DNA of 64,000 nucleotides from Massilia sp. ST3 (lineage in GTDB: Bacteria > Pseudomonadota > Gammaproteobacteria > Burkholderiales > Burkholderiaceae_D), in assembly GCF_018119405.1 (NCBI RefSeq), contig NZ_JAGPWC010000028.1:1-64000 (forward strand), read 5' to 3'. The position numbers and the translations under genes were made by a program. Below the pieces are notes generated by a model. That model did no database searches. It was not told where the DNA came from and saw only the letters and a list, made by a program, of their open reading frames with translations. Of the stretch, positions 51,957 through 61,001 are shown piece after piece (the first letter of the stretch is position 1; each line of letters opens with the position of its first letter).

Positions 51957-52365
51957 AACTTACATGGAAACGTTTCCATGCAGTTGAAGCGAGTCGCAGA
52001 GAGAGCTTTGATTCCGTACCACGGCACCGACACATGCTGAGGGATGACAGATGAAACAGCGCAGCGCGCACCCCGACATCCGCAAGCGCACGACGAGGAC
52101 ACCGGCCCTGGCCGGCTGTCCTCGTCGCGCCGCTTGGCAGGCTTGTGGCGCTGCGGCGCAGGCAGGAAAGCAGGCAGCGGCCCGGGCACTGCCGGTCCGG
52201 CCGGCGCCAGGGAGCGACTTCGGGCGGGGAAGTATGCGGGTGGAAGGATAGGCAGGGTGGGCCGGCGTAGTTCCAGGGAGTGTGGAGCGCGCCCGGCCGG
52301 TAGTGGAGACAGGGTAGGCACCGTGGATGGGTGACGGTCATATTTTAAAAAGAACAGGAGAACAC
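51957..52365 (+). promoter_or_regulatory. Long 5' leader of the TonB receptor operon
   Basis: About 409 bases lie between the predicted transcription start and the receptor ATG. The leader carries a possible 66-codon open frame (52051-52251), which has GAGGGA about nine bases upstream but an Arg/Ala-rich composition typical of chance. It could hold an RNA control element; no known riboswitch was recognised. Confidence 0.35.
51963..51980 (+). promoter_or_regulatory. LacI-type operator for the TonB receptor operon
   Basis: CATGGAAACGTTTCCATG is a perfect 18-bp palindrome just downstream of the predicted start. It shares the GGAAACGTT core with the site at 51752-51769, so one LacI-family regulator probably controls both directions. 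No lacI-type gene is in the window. Confidence 0.85.
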
Positions 52366-55300
52366 ATGTATTACCCCAAGGCTAAACAGACACTGATGAG
52401 TCTGGCAGTGGCAAGCGCATGCGCGGCATTCATGCCGGCCTACGCCCAGGACCAGGCAACCCCGGCGGCGCAGGAATCCACCGCCCCGGCCACCCCGACC
52501 AGCGCGGCCTCCCAGCCCACCGACGGCGCCAGCGCGCCCGGACTGTCCCCGAGCGGCGCCACCCAGACCGTGGTCGTGACCGGCCTGCGCGCCAGCCTCG
52601 AGTCGTCCCTCAACCTCAAGCGCAATGCCCAGGGCTTCGTCGACGGCATCGTGGCCGAAGACATCGGCAAGTTCCCCGATACCAACCTGGCCGAATCGCT
52701 GCAGCGTATTTCCGGCGTGTCGATCGACCGCACCATCGGCGAAGGCTCAAAGGTGACCGTGCGTGGCACCGGCCCCGACTTCAACCTGGTGCTGCTGAAC
52801 GGCCGCCAGATGCCGACTTCCGGCCTGAGCGACCGCAACGGCCGCGCCTTCGACTTCGCCAACCTGGCCTCCGAAGCGGTGTCGCAGATCCAGGTGTACA
52901 AGTCGGCGCGCGCCGAGACCCCGACCGGCGGCATCGGCGCCACCATCAACATCATCACCCCGCGTCCGCTGTCGCGTCCCGGCATGCAGGCCAGCGTCGG
53001 CGTCAAGGGCGTGTACGACAAGTCGGCCCAGAACCTGCCGGACGACGTCAAGCGCGGCGACAAGGTCACCCCCGAGATCTCGGGCATCTACAGCAACACC
53101 TCGGCCGACGGCCGTTTCGGCGTGGCGCTGACCGCCAGCTACCAGGAACGCAACCTGGGCTTCAACCAGGCTGCGGTGTCCAACGGCTGGAAAGGCCCGT
53201 TCCGCGGCGACGAGAACAACTGGGGCACGATCCCGCAGCCGGGCACCCCGGGCTCGGAACGGATCACCAACCGTCCGGATCCGACCGACACCTACCAGGT
53301 GCCGCAGAACCTGAACTACAACATGAACGGCGTGCAGCGCCAGCGCACCAACGGCCAGGTGGTGTTCCAGTTCGCCCCGACCAAGGCGCTGACCACCACC
53401 CTCGACTACACCTACTCGGAAAACAAGGTCCAGACCCGCCGCAACGACATCTCGGCCTGGTTCAACTTCGGCGCGTCGTCGAGCACCTGGACCGACGGCC
53501 CGGTCGCCAGCCCGCTGATCTACACCGAGCACATCCCGGCCGCGAACAGCGACATCGCGATGGGCGGCGCCGACTTCGCCACCAAGAACGAGAACAAGTC
53601 GCTCGGCTTCAACGCCGCGTGGAAACTCAACAACGACGTGCGCTTCGAGTTCGACGCCCACCACTCCAGCGCCGAATCGACCCCGGACAGCCCCTGGGGA
53701 TCGAGCAACGTCCTCGGCACCGCGAGCATGAGCCGCGGCGACACCACGGTCGACTTCAGCAAGGACTTCCCGGTCCTGAGCATTGCCGGCGCCGACTTCG
53801 CCCGCGCGCCGCAGCAGGTGACGGGTTCGGTGTTCGAGAACGGCTACATGAAGACCGAGATCGACCAGGCCCAGGCCCACGGCAGCTGGAAGATGCTGGA
53901 ATCCTCCGAGCTGAAGTTCGGCCTGGCCGCGACCAAGGTCGACTACCGCTCGGCCTTCTCGGTGCAGCAGCGCGACACCTGGACCGGCGCCACCAGCCCG
54001 GCCGATTACCCGGCCAGCATGTTCCACCGCGAGACCCTGAACAAGTACTTCGACAACATCGACGGCAGCAGCAACCCGGCCCTGTTCAACCAGTTCTACA
54101 CCTTCGACTTCGAGCAGCTGCGCGCGCTGGCGGCGCAGGTCACCGGATTGCCCGACCTGTACCGCCCGCAGCCCCTCTACACCACCGACCAGCGTACCGA
54201 GGAAAAGTCGAAGAGCCTGTACCTGCAGTTCAATACCGATTGGGATACGGCCTTGCCGGTTCATACCTCCTTCGGCCTGCGCTACGAAAAGACCGATGTC
54301 ACCTCGAGCGCGATGGTGCAGACGCCTACCGCGATCAGCTGGGTGTCGCAGAACGAGTTCCCGGTGCTGTTCGGCGAGCGCGGCTTCACCACGCTCAAGG
54401 GCAAGTACAAGCACCTGCTGCCGAGCTTCGACGCCGATGTCGATGTGCGTCCCGACATGAAGGCCCGCTTCAGCTACGGCGAGACCATCGGCCGTCCGCG
54501 CTACGACCAGATCTCCGGCGGCCAGGTCCTGGATACGCTGGCGCGCGTGGAAGGCGGCACCGGCAGCCAGGGCAATCCCTCGCTCGAGCCGGTCAAGTCC
54601 AAGAACTTCGACCTTGCCTTCGAGTGGTATTACGCCAAGTCGAGCTTCTTCTCGATCAACCACTTCCGCAAGCACCTGAGCAACTTCGCCGGCCAGTCGC
54701 AGATCATCGCCCAGCCCTTCGGCGTGCGCACCCCGGTCGGCGGCGCCTACTGGAATGCCGCGCTGCAGAACGGCTGCGCCAACGCCGACACCACCTGCAT
54801 CCGCAGCTACATCCTGCGCAACTTCGCCGGCCAGCCGGGCGTGGTGCGCGGTGCGGACGACGGTGCGGGCGCCCCGACCGGCACCATCACCGCCACCGCC
54901 AACGATCCGATCGCGAACTTCCGCATCACCTCGTACTCGAACCAGCGCAAGGACCGCCTGCGCGGGCTGGAATTCAACCTGCTGCACATGTTCGGCGACA
55001 GCGGCTTCGGGCTCCAGGCCAACTACACCTACGCGCATTCCGGCCTGAAGTACGACAATGCCAGCACCGGGGTGCAGTCCGCCCTGCCTGGCCTCAGCGA
55101 TTCGGCCAACCTGGTCGGTATCTTCGAGAACGACAAGTGGAACGTGCGCGCGGCCTACAACTGGCGCGACGAGTTCCTGTCGGGGACCTTCGACGGCTCG
55201 GGCCCGAACCCGAACTATGTCGAGGCCTATGGACAGTTCGACCTGAGCGTCGGCTACAACCTCACCAAGAACCTGGTCGTGCAGTTCGAAGGCATCAACC

Positions 55301-55404
55301 TGACGGACGAGATCAAGCGCATCCACGGCCGCACCAAGCAGACCTTGCTGTTCGTGGAACAGTCCGGGCCGCGCTACATGCTGTCCGCGCGCTACAAGTT
55401 CTAA
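52366..55404 (+). CDS. TonB-dependent receptor (Xanthomonas/Caulobacter carbohydrate type)
   Basis: This 1012-aa outer membrane receptor imports a ligand, probably an oligosaccharide, using TonB energy. The signal peptide ends at AYAQ (about residue 26). A Pro/Ala/Thr linker is followed by the TonB box region QTVVVTGLRASLESS. The plug domain has GKFPDTNLAESLQRISGVSI and a barrel runs to the terminal YMLSARYKF. The plug signature is that of the TIGR01782-like family linked to polysaccharide utilisation. The ATG at 52366 has AGGAG upstream; the earlier start at 52327 adds a non-signal stretch. It leads the operon with halogenase-type and SapC genes. Confidence 0.93.
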   Translation: MYYPKAKQTLMSLAVASACAAFMPAYAQDQATPAAQESTAPATPTSAASQPTDGASAPGLSPSGATQTVVVTGLRASLESSLNLKRNAQGFVDGIVAEDIGKFPDTNLAESLQRISGVSIDRTIGEGSKVTVRGTGPDFNLVLLNGRQMPTSGLSDRNGRAFDFANLASEAVSQIQVYKSARAETPTGGIGATINIITPRPLSRPGMQASVGVKGVYDKSAQNLPDDVKRGDKVTPEISGIYSNTSADGRFGVALTASYQERNLGFNQAAVSNGWKGPFRGDENNWGTIPQPGTPGSERITNRPDPTDTYQVPQNLNYNMNGVQRQRTNGQVVFQFAPTKALTTTLDYTYSENKVQTRRNDISAWFNFGASSSTWTDGPVASPLIYTEHIPAANSDIAMGGADFATKNENKSLGFNAAWKLNNDVRFEFDAHHSSAESTPDSPWGSSNVLGTASMSRGDTTVDFSKDFPVLSIAGADFARAPQQVTGSVFENGYMKTEIDQAQAHGSWKMLESSELKFGLAATKVDYRSAFSVQQRDTWTGATSPADYPASMFHRETLNKYFDNIDGSSNPALFNQFYTFDFEQLRALAAQVTGLPDLYRPQPLYTTDQRTEEKSKSLYLQFNTDWDTALPVHTSFGLRYEKTDVTSSAMVQTPTAISWVSQNEFPVLFGERGFTTLKGKYKHLLPSFDADVDVRPDMKARFSYGETIGRPRYDQISGGQVLDTLARVEGGTGSQGNPSLEPVKSKNFDLAFEWYYAKSSFFSINHFRKHLSNFAGQSQIIAQPFGVRTPVGGAYWNAALQNGCANADTTCIRSYILRNFAGQPGVVRGADDGAGAPTGTITATANDPIANFRITSYSNQRKDRLRGLEFNLLHMFGDSGFGLQANYTYAHSGLKYDNASTGVQSALPGLSDSANLVGIFENDKWNVRAAYNWRDEFLSGTFDGSGPNPNYVEAYGQFDLSVGYNLTKNLVVQFEGINLTDEIKRIHGRTKQTLLFVEQSGPRYMLSARYKF

Positions 55405-55484
55405 GCCTGTGATGTGAGGGCCGCGGGCATTCCCGCCGCGGCCCGTTCGGGGTAGACTGCCCCATCTGTTTTTCAGGAAGCACC

Positions 55485-57038
55485 ATGGTGACGAACACCA
55501 TCAGGCAGGTCGTGATCGTGGGCGGCGGCTCGGCCGGCTGGCTGACCGCCGCCGTTCTCGCGTCGCGCTACCAGGGGCTCGAACAGGGCGGCCTGCGCAT
55601 CACCCTGATCGAGTCGCCCGACGTCGCGCCGATCGGCGTGGGCGAGGGCACCTGGCCCACCATGCGCGACACCCTGCGCGAGGCCGGCGTATCCGAAACC
55701 GCCTTCTTCCGTTCCTGCGACGCCGCCTTCAAGCAGGGCTCGCGTTTCAACCGCTGGGTCACCGGCGGCGCGGACGACTATTACTTCCACCCCTTCGTGC
55801 TGCCCCAGGGCTACGGCGAGGCCGATATCGCGCGCCACTGGCAGAAGCACCACGGCGGCGTGCCCTTCGCCGACATGGTGAGCTACCAGCCGCACCTGTG
55901 CGTGGCCGGCCGCGCGCCCAAGCAGCTCTCTACGCCGGAATTCGCGGCGGTGGCCAACTACGGGTACCACCTCGACGCCGGCAAGTTCGGCGCCTTCCTG
56001 CGAACGCACTGCCTGGAAAAGCTGGGCGTGCACTACGTGCCCGACCACGTCACCGGCATTCGCTCGCACGACAACGGCGACATCGCCGCCCTGCACACCA
56101 AGACGCACGGCGACCTGGAAGGCGACCTGTTCGTCGATTGCACCGGCATGCAGTCCATGCTGCTCGGGAAGCACTACGGCATCCCCTTCCTGCCCCAGCG
56201 CGGCGTCCTGTTCAACGACAGCGCGCTGGCGGTCCAGGTACCCTACGCGCACGAGAACGACCCGATCGCCTCCCAGACCACCTCCACCGCGCAAAGCGCC
56301 GGCTGGATCTGGGACATCGGCCTGCCCACGCGGCGCGGCGTGGGCCACGTGTATTCGAGCGCCCACATCTCGGACGAGCAGGCCGAGCGCGAGCTGCGCG
56401 CCTACCTGAAACAAAGCGGCGCCGGCGAGGACATCCCCACGCCGCGCAAACTGAGCTTCGAGCCCGGCTACCGCGCCAAGTTCTGGCACCGCAATTGCGT
56501 CGCCATCGGCCTGTCGAGCGGCTTCATCGAGCCGCTGGAAGCCTCGGCCCTGGCCATGGTGGAGCTGTCGGCCGCCATGCTGGCCGACGAGATGCCGGTC
56601 ACGCGCCCGCAGATGGAGGCCGCCGCCGCGCGCTTCAACGAGACGTTTACCTACCGCTGGGAGAGGGTAATCGACTTCCTCAAGCTGCACTATGTGCTGA
56701 GCCGGCGCGACGATTCGGACTACTGGCGCGACAACCGGCGCCCCGAGACCATCCCCGAACGCCTGCAAAAGCTGCTTCTGCTCTGGCGTCATCGCCCTCC
56801 CTCGCGCTACGATATCAACCGCATCCAGGAAGTCTTCCCGGCGGCGAGCTATCAGTACGTCTTGTACGGGATGGGCTTCCGCCACGAAGCGGGACCGGCG
56901 CTGCGTCATGAAGACGGCGCGTTGGCCGATGGCTTCCTGCGCGACGCGGCGAACCTGACTCGCCGGATGCTGCCGGCGCTGCCGGACAACCGCGCGCTCA
57001 TCGACCACATTTGCCGTCATGGGCTGCAACAACGATAA
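55485..57038 (+). CDS. Tryptophan halogenase-family flavoprotein 1
   Basis: This 517-aa protein is of the flavin-dependent halogenase superfamily. The FAD motif is VGGGSAGW at 12-19. GEGTWPTMRDTL at 53-64 aligns with the usual GEATIP motif. A lysine at position 83 (AFKQGSRF) corresponds to the catalytic lysine of PrnA. The WxWxIP motif that guards against monooxygenase activity is altered here, reading GWIWDIGLPTR. Members of this subgroup beside TonB receptors are not known to make halogenated metabolites, and a carbohydrate-linked role is suspected. It is 80 bases after the receptor gene and upstream of SapC. Confidence 0.88.
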   Translation: MVTNTIRQVVIVGGGSAGWLTAAVLASRYQGLEQGGLRITLIESPDVAPIGVGEGTWPTMRDTLREAGVSETAFFRSCDAAFKQGSRFNRWVTGGADDYYFHPFVLPQGYGEADIARHWQKHHGGVPFADMVSYQPHLCVAGRAPKQLSTPEFAAVANYGYHLDAGKFGAFLRTHCLEKLGVHYVPDHVTGIRSHDNGDIAALHTKTHGDLEGDLFVDCTGMQSMLLGKHYGIPFLPQRGVLFNDSALAVQVPYAHENDPIASQTTSTAQSAGWIWDIGLPTRRGVGHVYSSAHISDEQAERELRAYLKQSGAGEDIPTPRKLSFEPGYRAKFWHRNCVAIGLSSGFIEPLEASALAMVELSAAMLADEMPVTRPQMEAAAARFNETFTYRWERVIDFLKLHYVLSRRDDSDYWRDNRRPETIPERLQKLLLLWRHRPPSRYDINRIQEVFPAASYQYVLYGMGFRHEAGPALRHEDGALADGFLRDAANLTRRMLPALPDNRALIDHICRHGLQQR

Positions 57039-57057
57039 CCGAGAACGAAAGAGACAC

Positions 57058-57783
57058 ATGCCCAACATCGCCCTCCTGAACAACGTGGACCACAAGGACC
57101 TGCGCATCATCACCGCCAACCGTCCCGGCCTGGGCGACGAAGTCGCCTGGGTGACCACCTTTGCCCAGGAATTCCGCCTGCTGCAGTCGGACTACCCGAT
57201 CATCTTCCGCCGCGCCGAAGGCGCCGTGCCTTTCGAAGCGGTCGCGCTGATGGGCTTTACCGAGAACGAAAACCTGTTCCTCGAGCCGAGCGGCTGGGAC
57301 GCGCCGGCGATTCCGCTGATGATCGCGCGCCAGCCTTTCCTGATCGGGCGTAACGGCGACGAACTCATGATCCAGGTCGACCTGGACAACCCGCGCGTCA
57401 CCCGCGGCGACGGCGAGGGCGAACCGGTGTTCCTGCCGCATGGCGGCAATTCCGAATACCTGCAGCGCGTCAACGCCATGCTGTCGGTCATTCACCAGGG
57501 CATGGAGGCCGAAGCCGGCTTCCTGTGGGCGCTCATGAAGCACGAGCTGCTCGAGACCTTCGCGCTCGACATCACCCTCGACGATGGTTCCCAAAGCCGC
57601 ATGTCGGGCTTCTACACCATCCACGAGGAACGCCTGGCCGCCCTGAGCCCGGCCGCCCTGCACGAGCTGCACCAGGCCGGCCACCTGGCGCCGATCTACT
57701 ATGCGCTGGCCTCGCTGTCCAACTTCCGCGGCCTCATCGACCGCAAGAACCGCCGAATGAAAGCCGATGCTGCCCGCCGCTAA
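57058..57783 (+). CDS. SapC-family protein
   Basis: This 241-aa protein of the SapC family is named after a Campylobacter S-layer associated protein but is mostly found beside TonB receptors and halogenase-like genes in proteobacteria. Characteristic segments are FAQEFRLLQSDYPIIFRR and LMIARQPFLIGRNGDELMIQ. There is no signal peptide. Function unknown. The ATG at 57058 follows GAACGAAAGAGA; the open frame begins a little earlier at 57019. It overlaps the cupin-like gene by 17 bases. Confidence 0.9.
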   Translation: MPNIALLNNVDHKDLRIITANRPGLGDEVAWVTTFAQEFRLLQSDYPIIFRRAEGAVPFEAVALMGFTENENLFLEPSGWDAPAIPLMIARQPFLIGRNGDELMIQVDLDNPRVTRGDGEGEPVFLPHGGNSEYLQRVNAMLSVIHQGMEAEAGFLWALMKHELLETFALDITLDDGSQSRMSGFYTIHEERLAALSPAALHELHQAGHLAPIYYALASLSNFRGLIDRKNRRMKADAARR

Positions 57784-58780
57784 GCGCATCCGCGAACTCA
57801 CGGGCCTGCGTCCACGCGACCTGGGCCCCGAGGTCCTGGCGTCCACCGAGCCGCTGCTGCTGCGCGGCCTGGTGGCCGACTGGCCGATAGTGGCGGCGGC
57901 AAGAAAGTCGCAGGATGCGGCCGACGCCTACCTGCGCCGCTTTTACCGCGACGCCACGGTCGGCGCCATGCTCGGCGCACCCGAGATCGAAGGCCGCTAT
58001 TTCTACAACGACGACCTGAGCGGCTTCAATTTCTACCCGGTGCGGGTGCGCCTGGACACCGTCCTAGACGAGCTGGAAAAGCACCGCGCCACCGAGCCGC
58101 CGCCCTCGATCTATGTCGGCTCCACCACGATCGACGCCGCGCTGCCGGGTTTCCGCACCGAGAACGATGTCGACCTGGGCGAGCGCAATCCGCTGGCCAG
58201 CATCTGGATCGGCAACCGCACCCGCATCGCCGCCCACTACGACCTGCCGGACAACCTGGCCTGCGTGGCCGCCGGCCACCGCCGCTTTACCCTGTTCCCG
58301 CCGAACCAGCTCGAGAACCTGTACATCGGCCCGCTCGACTTCACGCCCGCCGGGCAAGCCATCAGCCTGGTCGATTTCGCCAAGCCCGACTACGCGCGCT
58401 TCCCGCGCTTCGCCCAGGCGCTCGAGCACGCCCAGGTCGCCGAGATGGAACCGGGCGACGCCCTGTTCATCCCCAGCATGTGGTGGCACCACGTCGAGGC
58501 GCTGGACCGCTTCAACGTCCTGGTGAACTACTGGTGGCGCCAGTCGCCCGACTACATGGACACGCCCACCAACGCCCTGATGCACGCCCTGATGACGGTG
58601 CGCGACCTGCCGCCGGAGCAGCGCAAGGCCTGGCAGGAGCTGTTCCGCCACTACGTGTTCGAAGCCGACGCCGACACCGCGGCCCATATTCCGGAAGCCG
58701 CCCGCCGCATCCTGGCGCCGCTGGACGACGCCGCCACGCGCGGCATCCGTACCCAATTATTAAAGCGGATGAACCGCTGA
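57767..58780 (+). CDS. Cupin-like (JmjC-type) oxygenase domain protein
   Basis: This 337-aa protein has a cupin_8/JmjC fold, probably an Fe(II)/2-oxoglutarate-dependent oxygenase. The metal triad is suggested by His157 and Asp159 in AAHYDLPDN and His241 or His242 in MWWHHVEAL. FIPSMWW precedes the last histidine as usual. There is no signal peptide. It is the regular third partner of SapC and halogenase-like proteins, so the three may modify one substrate, possibly a protein or a glycan; this is inferred. It overlaps sapC and precedes halogenase 2 by 13 bases. Confidence 0.9.
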   Translation: MLPAAKRIRELTGLRPRDLGPEVLASTEPLLLRGLVADWPIVAAARKSQDAADAYLRRFYRDATVGAMLGAPEIEGRYFYNDDLSGFNFYPVRVRLDTVLDELEKHRATEPPPSIYVGSTTIDAALPGFRTENDVDLGERNPLASIWIGNRTRIAAHYDLPDNLACVAAGHRRFTLFPPNQLENLYIGPLDFTPAGQAISLVDFAKPDYARFPRFAQALEHAQVAEMEPGDALFIPSMWWHHVEALDRFNVLVNYWWRQSPDYMDTPTNALMHALMTVRDLPPEQRKAWQELFRHYVFEADADTAAHIPEAARRILAPLDDAATRGIRTQLLKRMNR

Positions 58781-58793
58781 CAGGAGACCGACC

Positions 58794-60296
58794 GTGGAAC
58801 AGAGCAAGCAAACGACCCGTCCCGTGCGGCGCGTGGTCATCGCCGGCGGCGGCACCGCCGGCTGGATGGCCGCCGCCTGCCTCTCGAAGGTGCTGGGCAA
58901 GCGCCTCGACATCAAGCTGATCGAGTCCGACGAGATCGGCACGGTGGGCGTGGGCGAAGCGACCATCCCGACCCTGGTCCACTTCCACAAGCTGCTCGAG
59001 ATCAGCGAGCAGGAATTCATGGCCGCGACCCAGGCCACCTTCAAGCTGGGCATCAGCTTCGAGAACTGGCGCAACGTCAAGGAAGACTACATCCACTCCT
59101 TCGGCCTGACCGGCACCGACCACTGGACCGCCGGTTTCCAGCATTTCTGGCACAAGGGCCGCGAGCGCGGCCTGGCGGGCGAGTACGGCGACTACTGCCT
59201 GGAGCTGCGCGCCTCGCAGCAGAACCGCTTCGCCCACCTGCCGCACGACGGCATGAACTACGCCTACCACCTGGACGCCAGCGCCTACGCGCGCTTCCTG
59301 CGCGGCTTCAGCGAGCGCTATGGCGTGCAGCGCATCGAAGGCAAGATCGTCGACGTCACCACCAGCGCCCTCACCGGCAACATCCGTTCGCTCACCCTCG
59401 ATTCGGGCGCGGATATCGAAGGCGACCTGTTCATCGACTGCACCGGCTTCCGGGCCTTCCTGATCGGCCAGGCGATGAAGGTGGACTACGAGGACTGGTC
59501 GCACTGGCTGTTCAACGACAGCGCGGCGGCCGTGCAGACCATGTTGGTGGGCGACGCCGTGCCCTACACGCGCGCGATCGCGCACGGCTTCGGCTGGCAA
59601 TGGCGCATTCCTTTGCAGAGCCGCGTCGGCAACGGCATCGTGTTCTCCAGCCGCTATGTCGAGCAGGAGCAGGCGATCCAGGCGTTAATGGACAATGTCG
59701 AGGGCGAGCCCCTGATGAAGCCGCGCGTGCTCAGGTTCCAGCCGGGCCAGCGCAAGCAGGTATGGAAGGGCAATTGCGTGGCGCTCGGCCTGGCGAGCGG
59801 CTTCCTGGAGCCGATCGAATCGACCAGCATCCACCTGATCCAGCGCGGCATCATCCGCCTGATGCAGATGTTCCCGACCGAGGGCATCGCCCAGGCCGAC
59901 GTCGACGAATACAACAAGCAGGCCTGGACCGAGATCGAGCACATCCGCGATTTCATCATCCTGCACTACCACGTCAACAACCGCACCGACTCGTCCTACT
60001 GGAAGGACGCACGCAACATGGAGGTGCCGGCCAGCCTGCGCCACCGCATCGAGCTGTTCCGCCAGTCCGGACGCGTATTCCGCATCTCGAACGAGCTGTT
60101 CGCCGAGAATTCCTGGATCCAGGTGCTGCTGGGCCAGGGCGTGACCCCGCTCCAGCACCACCAGGCGGCCGACCTGATGGGCGACGAGGAGCTGGCCCAC
60201 TTCCTCGGTGGGATCAAGAGCTCGATCGACAAGACGGTGAGCGGGCTGCCCACGCACCAGCAGTACATCGAACGCTACTGCGCTGCCCCGAAGTAA
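58794..60296 (+). CDS. Tryptophan halogenase-family flavoprotein 2
   Basis: This 500-aa flavin-dependent halogenase-family protein closes the operon. The FAD motif is AGGGTAGW at 17-24, GEATIPTLVHF is canonical at 54-64, Lys84 lies in TFKLGISFENW, and the WxWxIP motif is intact as GWQWRIPLQSRVG. It therefore keeps all hallmark residues that the first paralogue partly lost. The start is GTG at 58794 with CAGGAG seven bases upstream. A terminator follows five bases after the stop. Confidence 0.9.
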   Translation: MEQSKQTTRPVRRVVIAGGGTAGWMAAACLSKVLGKRLDIKLIESDEIGTVGVGEATIPTLVHFHKLLEISEQEFMAATQATFKLGISFENWRNVKEDYIHSFGLTGTDHWTAGFQHFWHKGRERGLAGEYGDYCLELRASQQNRFAHLPHDGMNYAYHLDASAYARFLRGFSERYGVQRIEGKIVDVTTSALTGNIRSLTLDSGADIEGDLFIDCTGFRAFLIGQAMKVDYEDWSHWLFNDSAAAVQTMLVGDAVPYTRAIAHGFGWQWRIPLQSRVGNGIVFSSRYVEQEQAIQALMDNVEGEPLMKPRVLRFQPGQRKQVWKGNCVALGLASGFLEPIESTSIHLIQRGIIRLMQMFPTEGIAQADVDEYNKQAWTEIEHIRDFIILHYHVNNRTDSSYWKDARNMEVPASLRHRIELFRQSGRVFRISNELFAENSWIQVLLGQGVTPLQHHQAADLMGDEELAHFLGGIKSSIDKTVSGLPTHQQYIERYCAAPK

Positions 60297-60300
60297 AAAA

Positions 60301-60328
60301 AATGCCCGCAACAGCGGGCATTCTTCTT
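60301..60328 (+). terminator. Rho-independent terminator of the TonB/halogenase operon
   Basis: AATGCCCGC (60301-60309) pairs with GCGGGCATT (60314-60322) around AACA, followed by CTTCTTTCC and preceded by an A-run. The stem is 9 bp without mismatch. Confidence 0.88.
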
Positions 60329-60331
60329 TCC

Positions 60332-60449
60332 GTAGGGTTGGCGGCTTCGCCGCCGACGCGTTCACCGCCATGTGATTCGACGCGCATCGTCTTTTCCTGG
60401 TCTTGCACCCGTCGGTTGAACGCGTCGGCGGCAGAGCCGCCAACCCTAC
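60332..60449. repeat. 118-bp element with 33-bp imperfect terminal inverted repeats
   Basis: The left arm (60332-60364, starting GTAGGGTTGGCGGC) and the right arm (60417-60449, ending GCCGCCAACCCTAC) are reverse complements with two mismatches. Each arm also contains a small hairpin (GGCGGC-3-GCCGCC). The core of 52 bases has no open frame. The structure resembles a BIME or a tiny non-autonomous mobile element; no target duplication was seen. It fills the 327-base gap with the terminator; the remaining 60450-60623 shows nothing further of note. Confidence 0.75.
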
Positions 60450-60623
60450 CCGTACCGCATGCCTCGCGGCTCATTCCCTCTCCACTCACATCCTTCCCCT
60501 CGCATTCGGCCGAATTCTTCGCCATTCGCCGCCCGCCGTCCGCCGTTCACCGAAAAGCGCTTCCACCGTCAAGACAGCTTCCGGTATCGTGCTTCCAGTT
60601 CGATAACAAACAGGGAGCACAAG

Positions 60624-61001
60624 ATGAATTCGGAAGACGCATACCGCTGGCGCAAGCAGATCGTGTGGGGCCTGCTCCTCATCGTGGTCGGCGGCGCCGT
60701 CCTGCTGGACCGCCTCGGCTACATGGACGTGACATCGCTGTGGCGCTACTGGCCGCTGCTGCTGGTCGTGGTCGGCATCAACCAGACCATCGGCTACCCG
60801 AGCCCCAAGGAGTTCGGCAATGGCCTGTGGACGGTCTTCATCGGCCTGTGGCTGTTCGCAGTGTTCGAGAACCTGTTCGGCCTGACCTTCCGCAACAGCT
60901 GGCCACTGTTCATCCTGGCCTGGGGCGTCAAGCTCGTGCTCGACCCTTTCATCGCCCGCCGCTTCGCCAACAACCACTCGGGGAACCGCCATGAAAAATG
61001 A
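60624..61001 (+). CDS. DUF5668 (LiaI-LiaF-like) membrane protein
   Basis: This 125-aa protein has four hydrophobic segments arranged as two pairs (residues 11-28, 40-55, 67-85 and 90-105) and the LiaI/LiaF-like motif GLLLIVVGGAVLLDRLGYMD. The start at 60624 has AGGGAG upstream. It overlaps the next gene, which carries the same type of membrane module, by 11 bases. The four genes from here to 63517 form one operon with a LytTR two-component pair. Function is unknown; an envelope-stress sensing role is inferred. Confidence 0.85.
   Translation: MNSEDAYRWRKQIVWGLLLIVVGGAVLLDRLGYMDVTSLWRYWPLLLVVVGINQTIGYPSPKEFGNGLWTVFIGLWLFAVFENLFGLTFRNSWPLFILAWGVKLVLDPFIARRFANNHSGNRHEK

Noticed and set aside
52051..52251. 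66-codon frame in the TonB receptor leader as a real gene
   Set aside because: Composition (Arg and Ala rich, no domain) is that of chance coding; kept only as a question in the findings.
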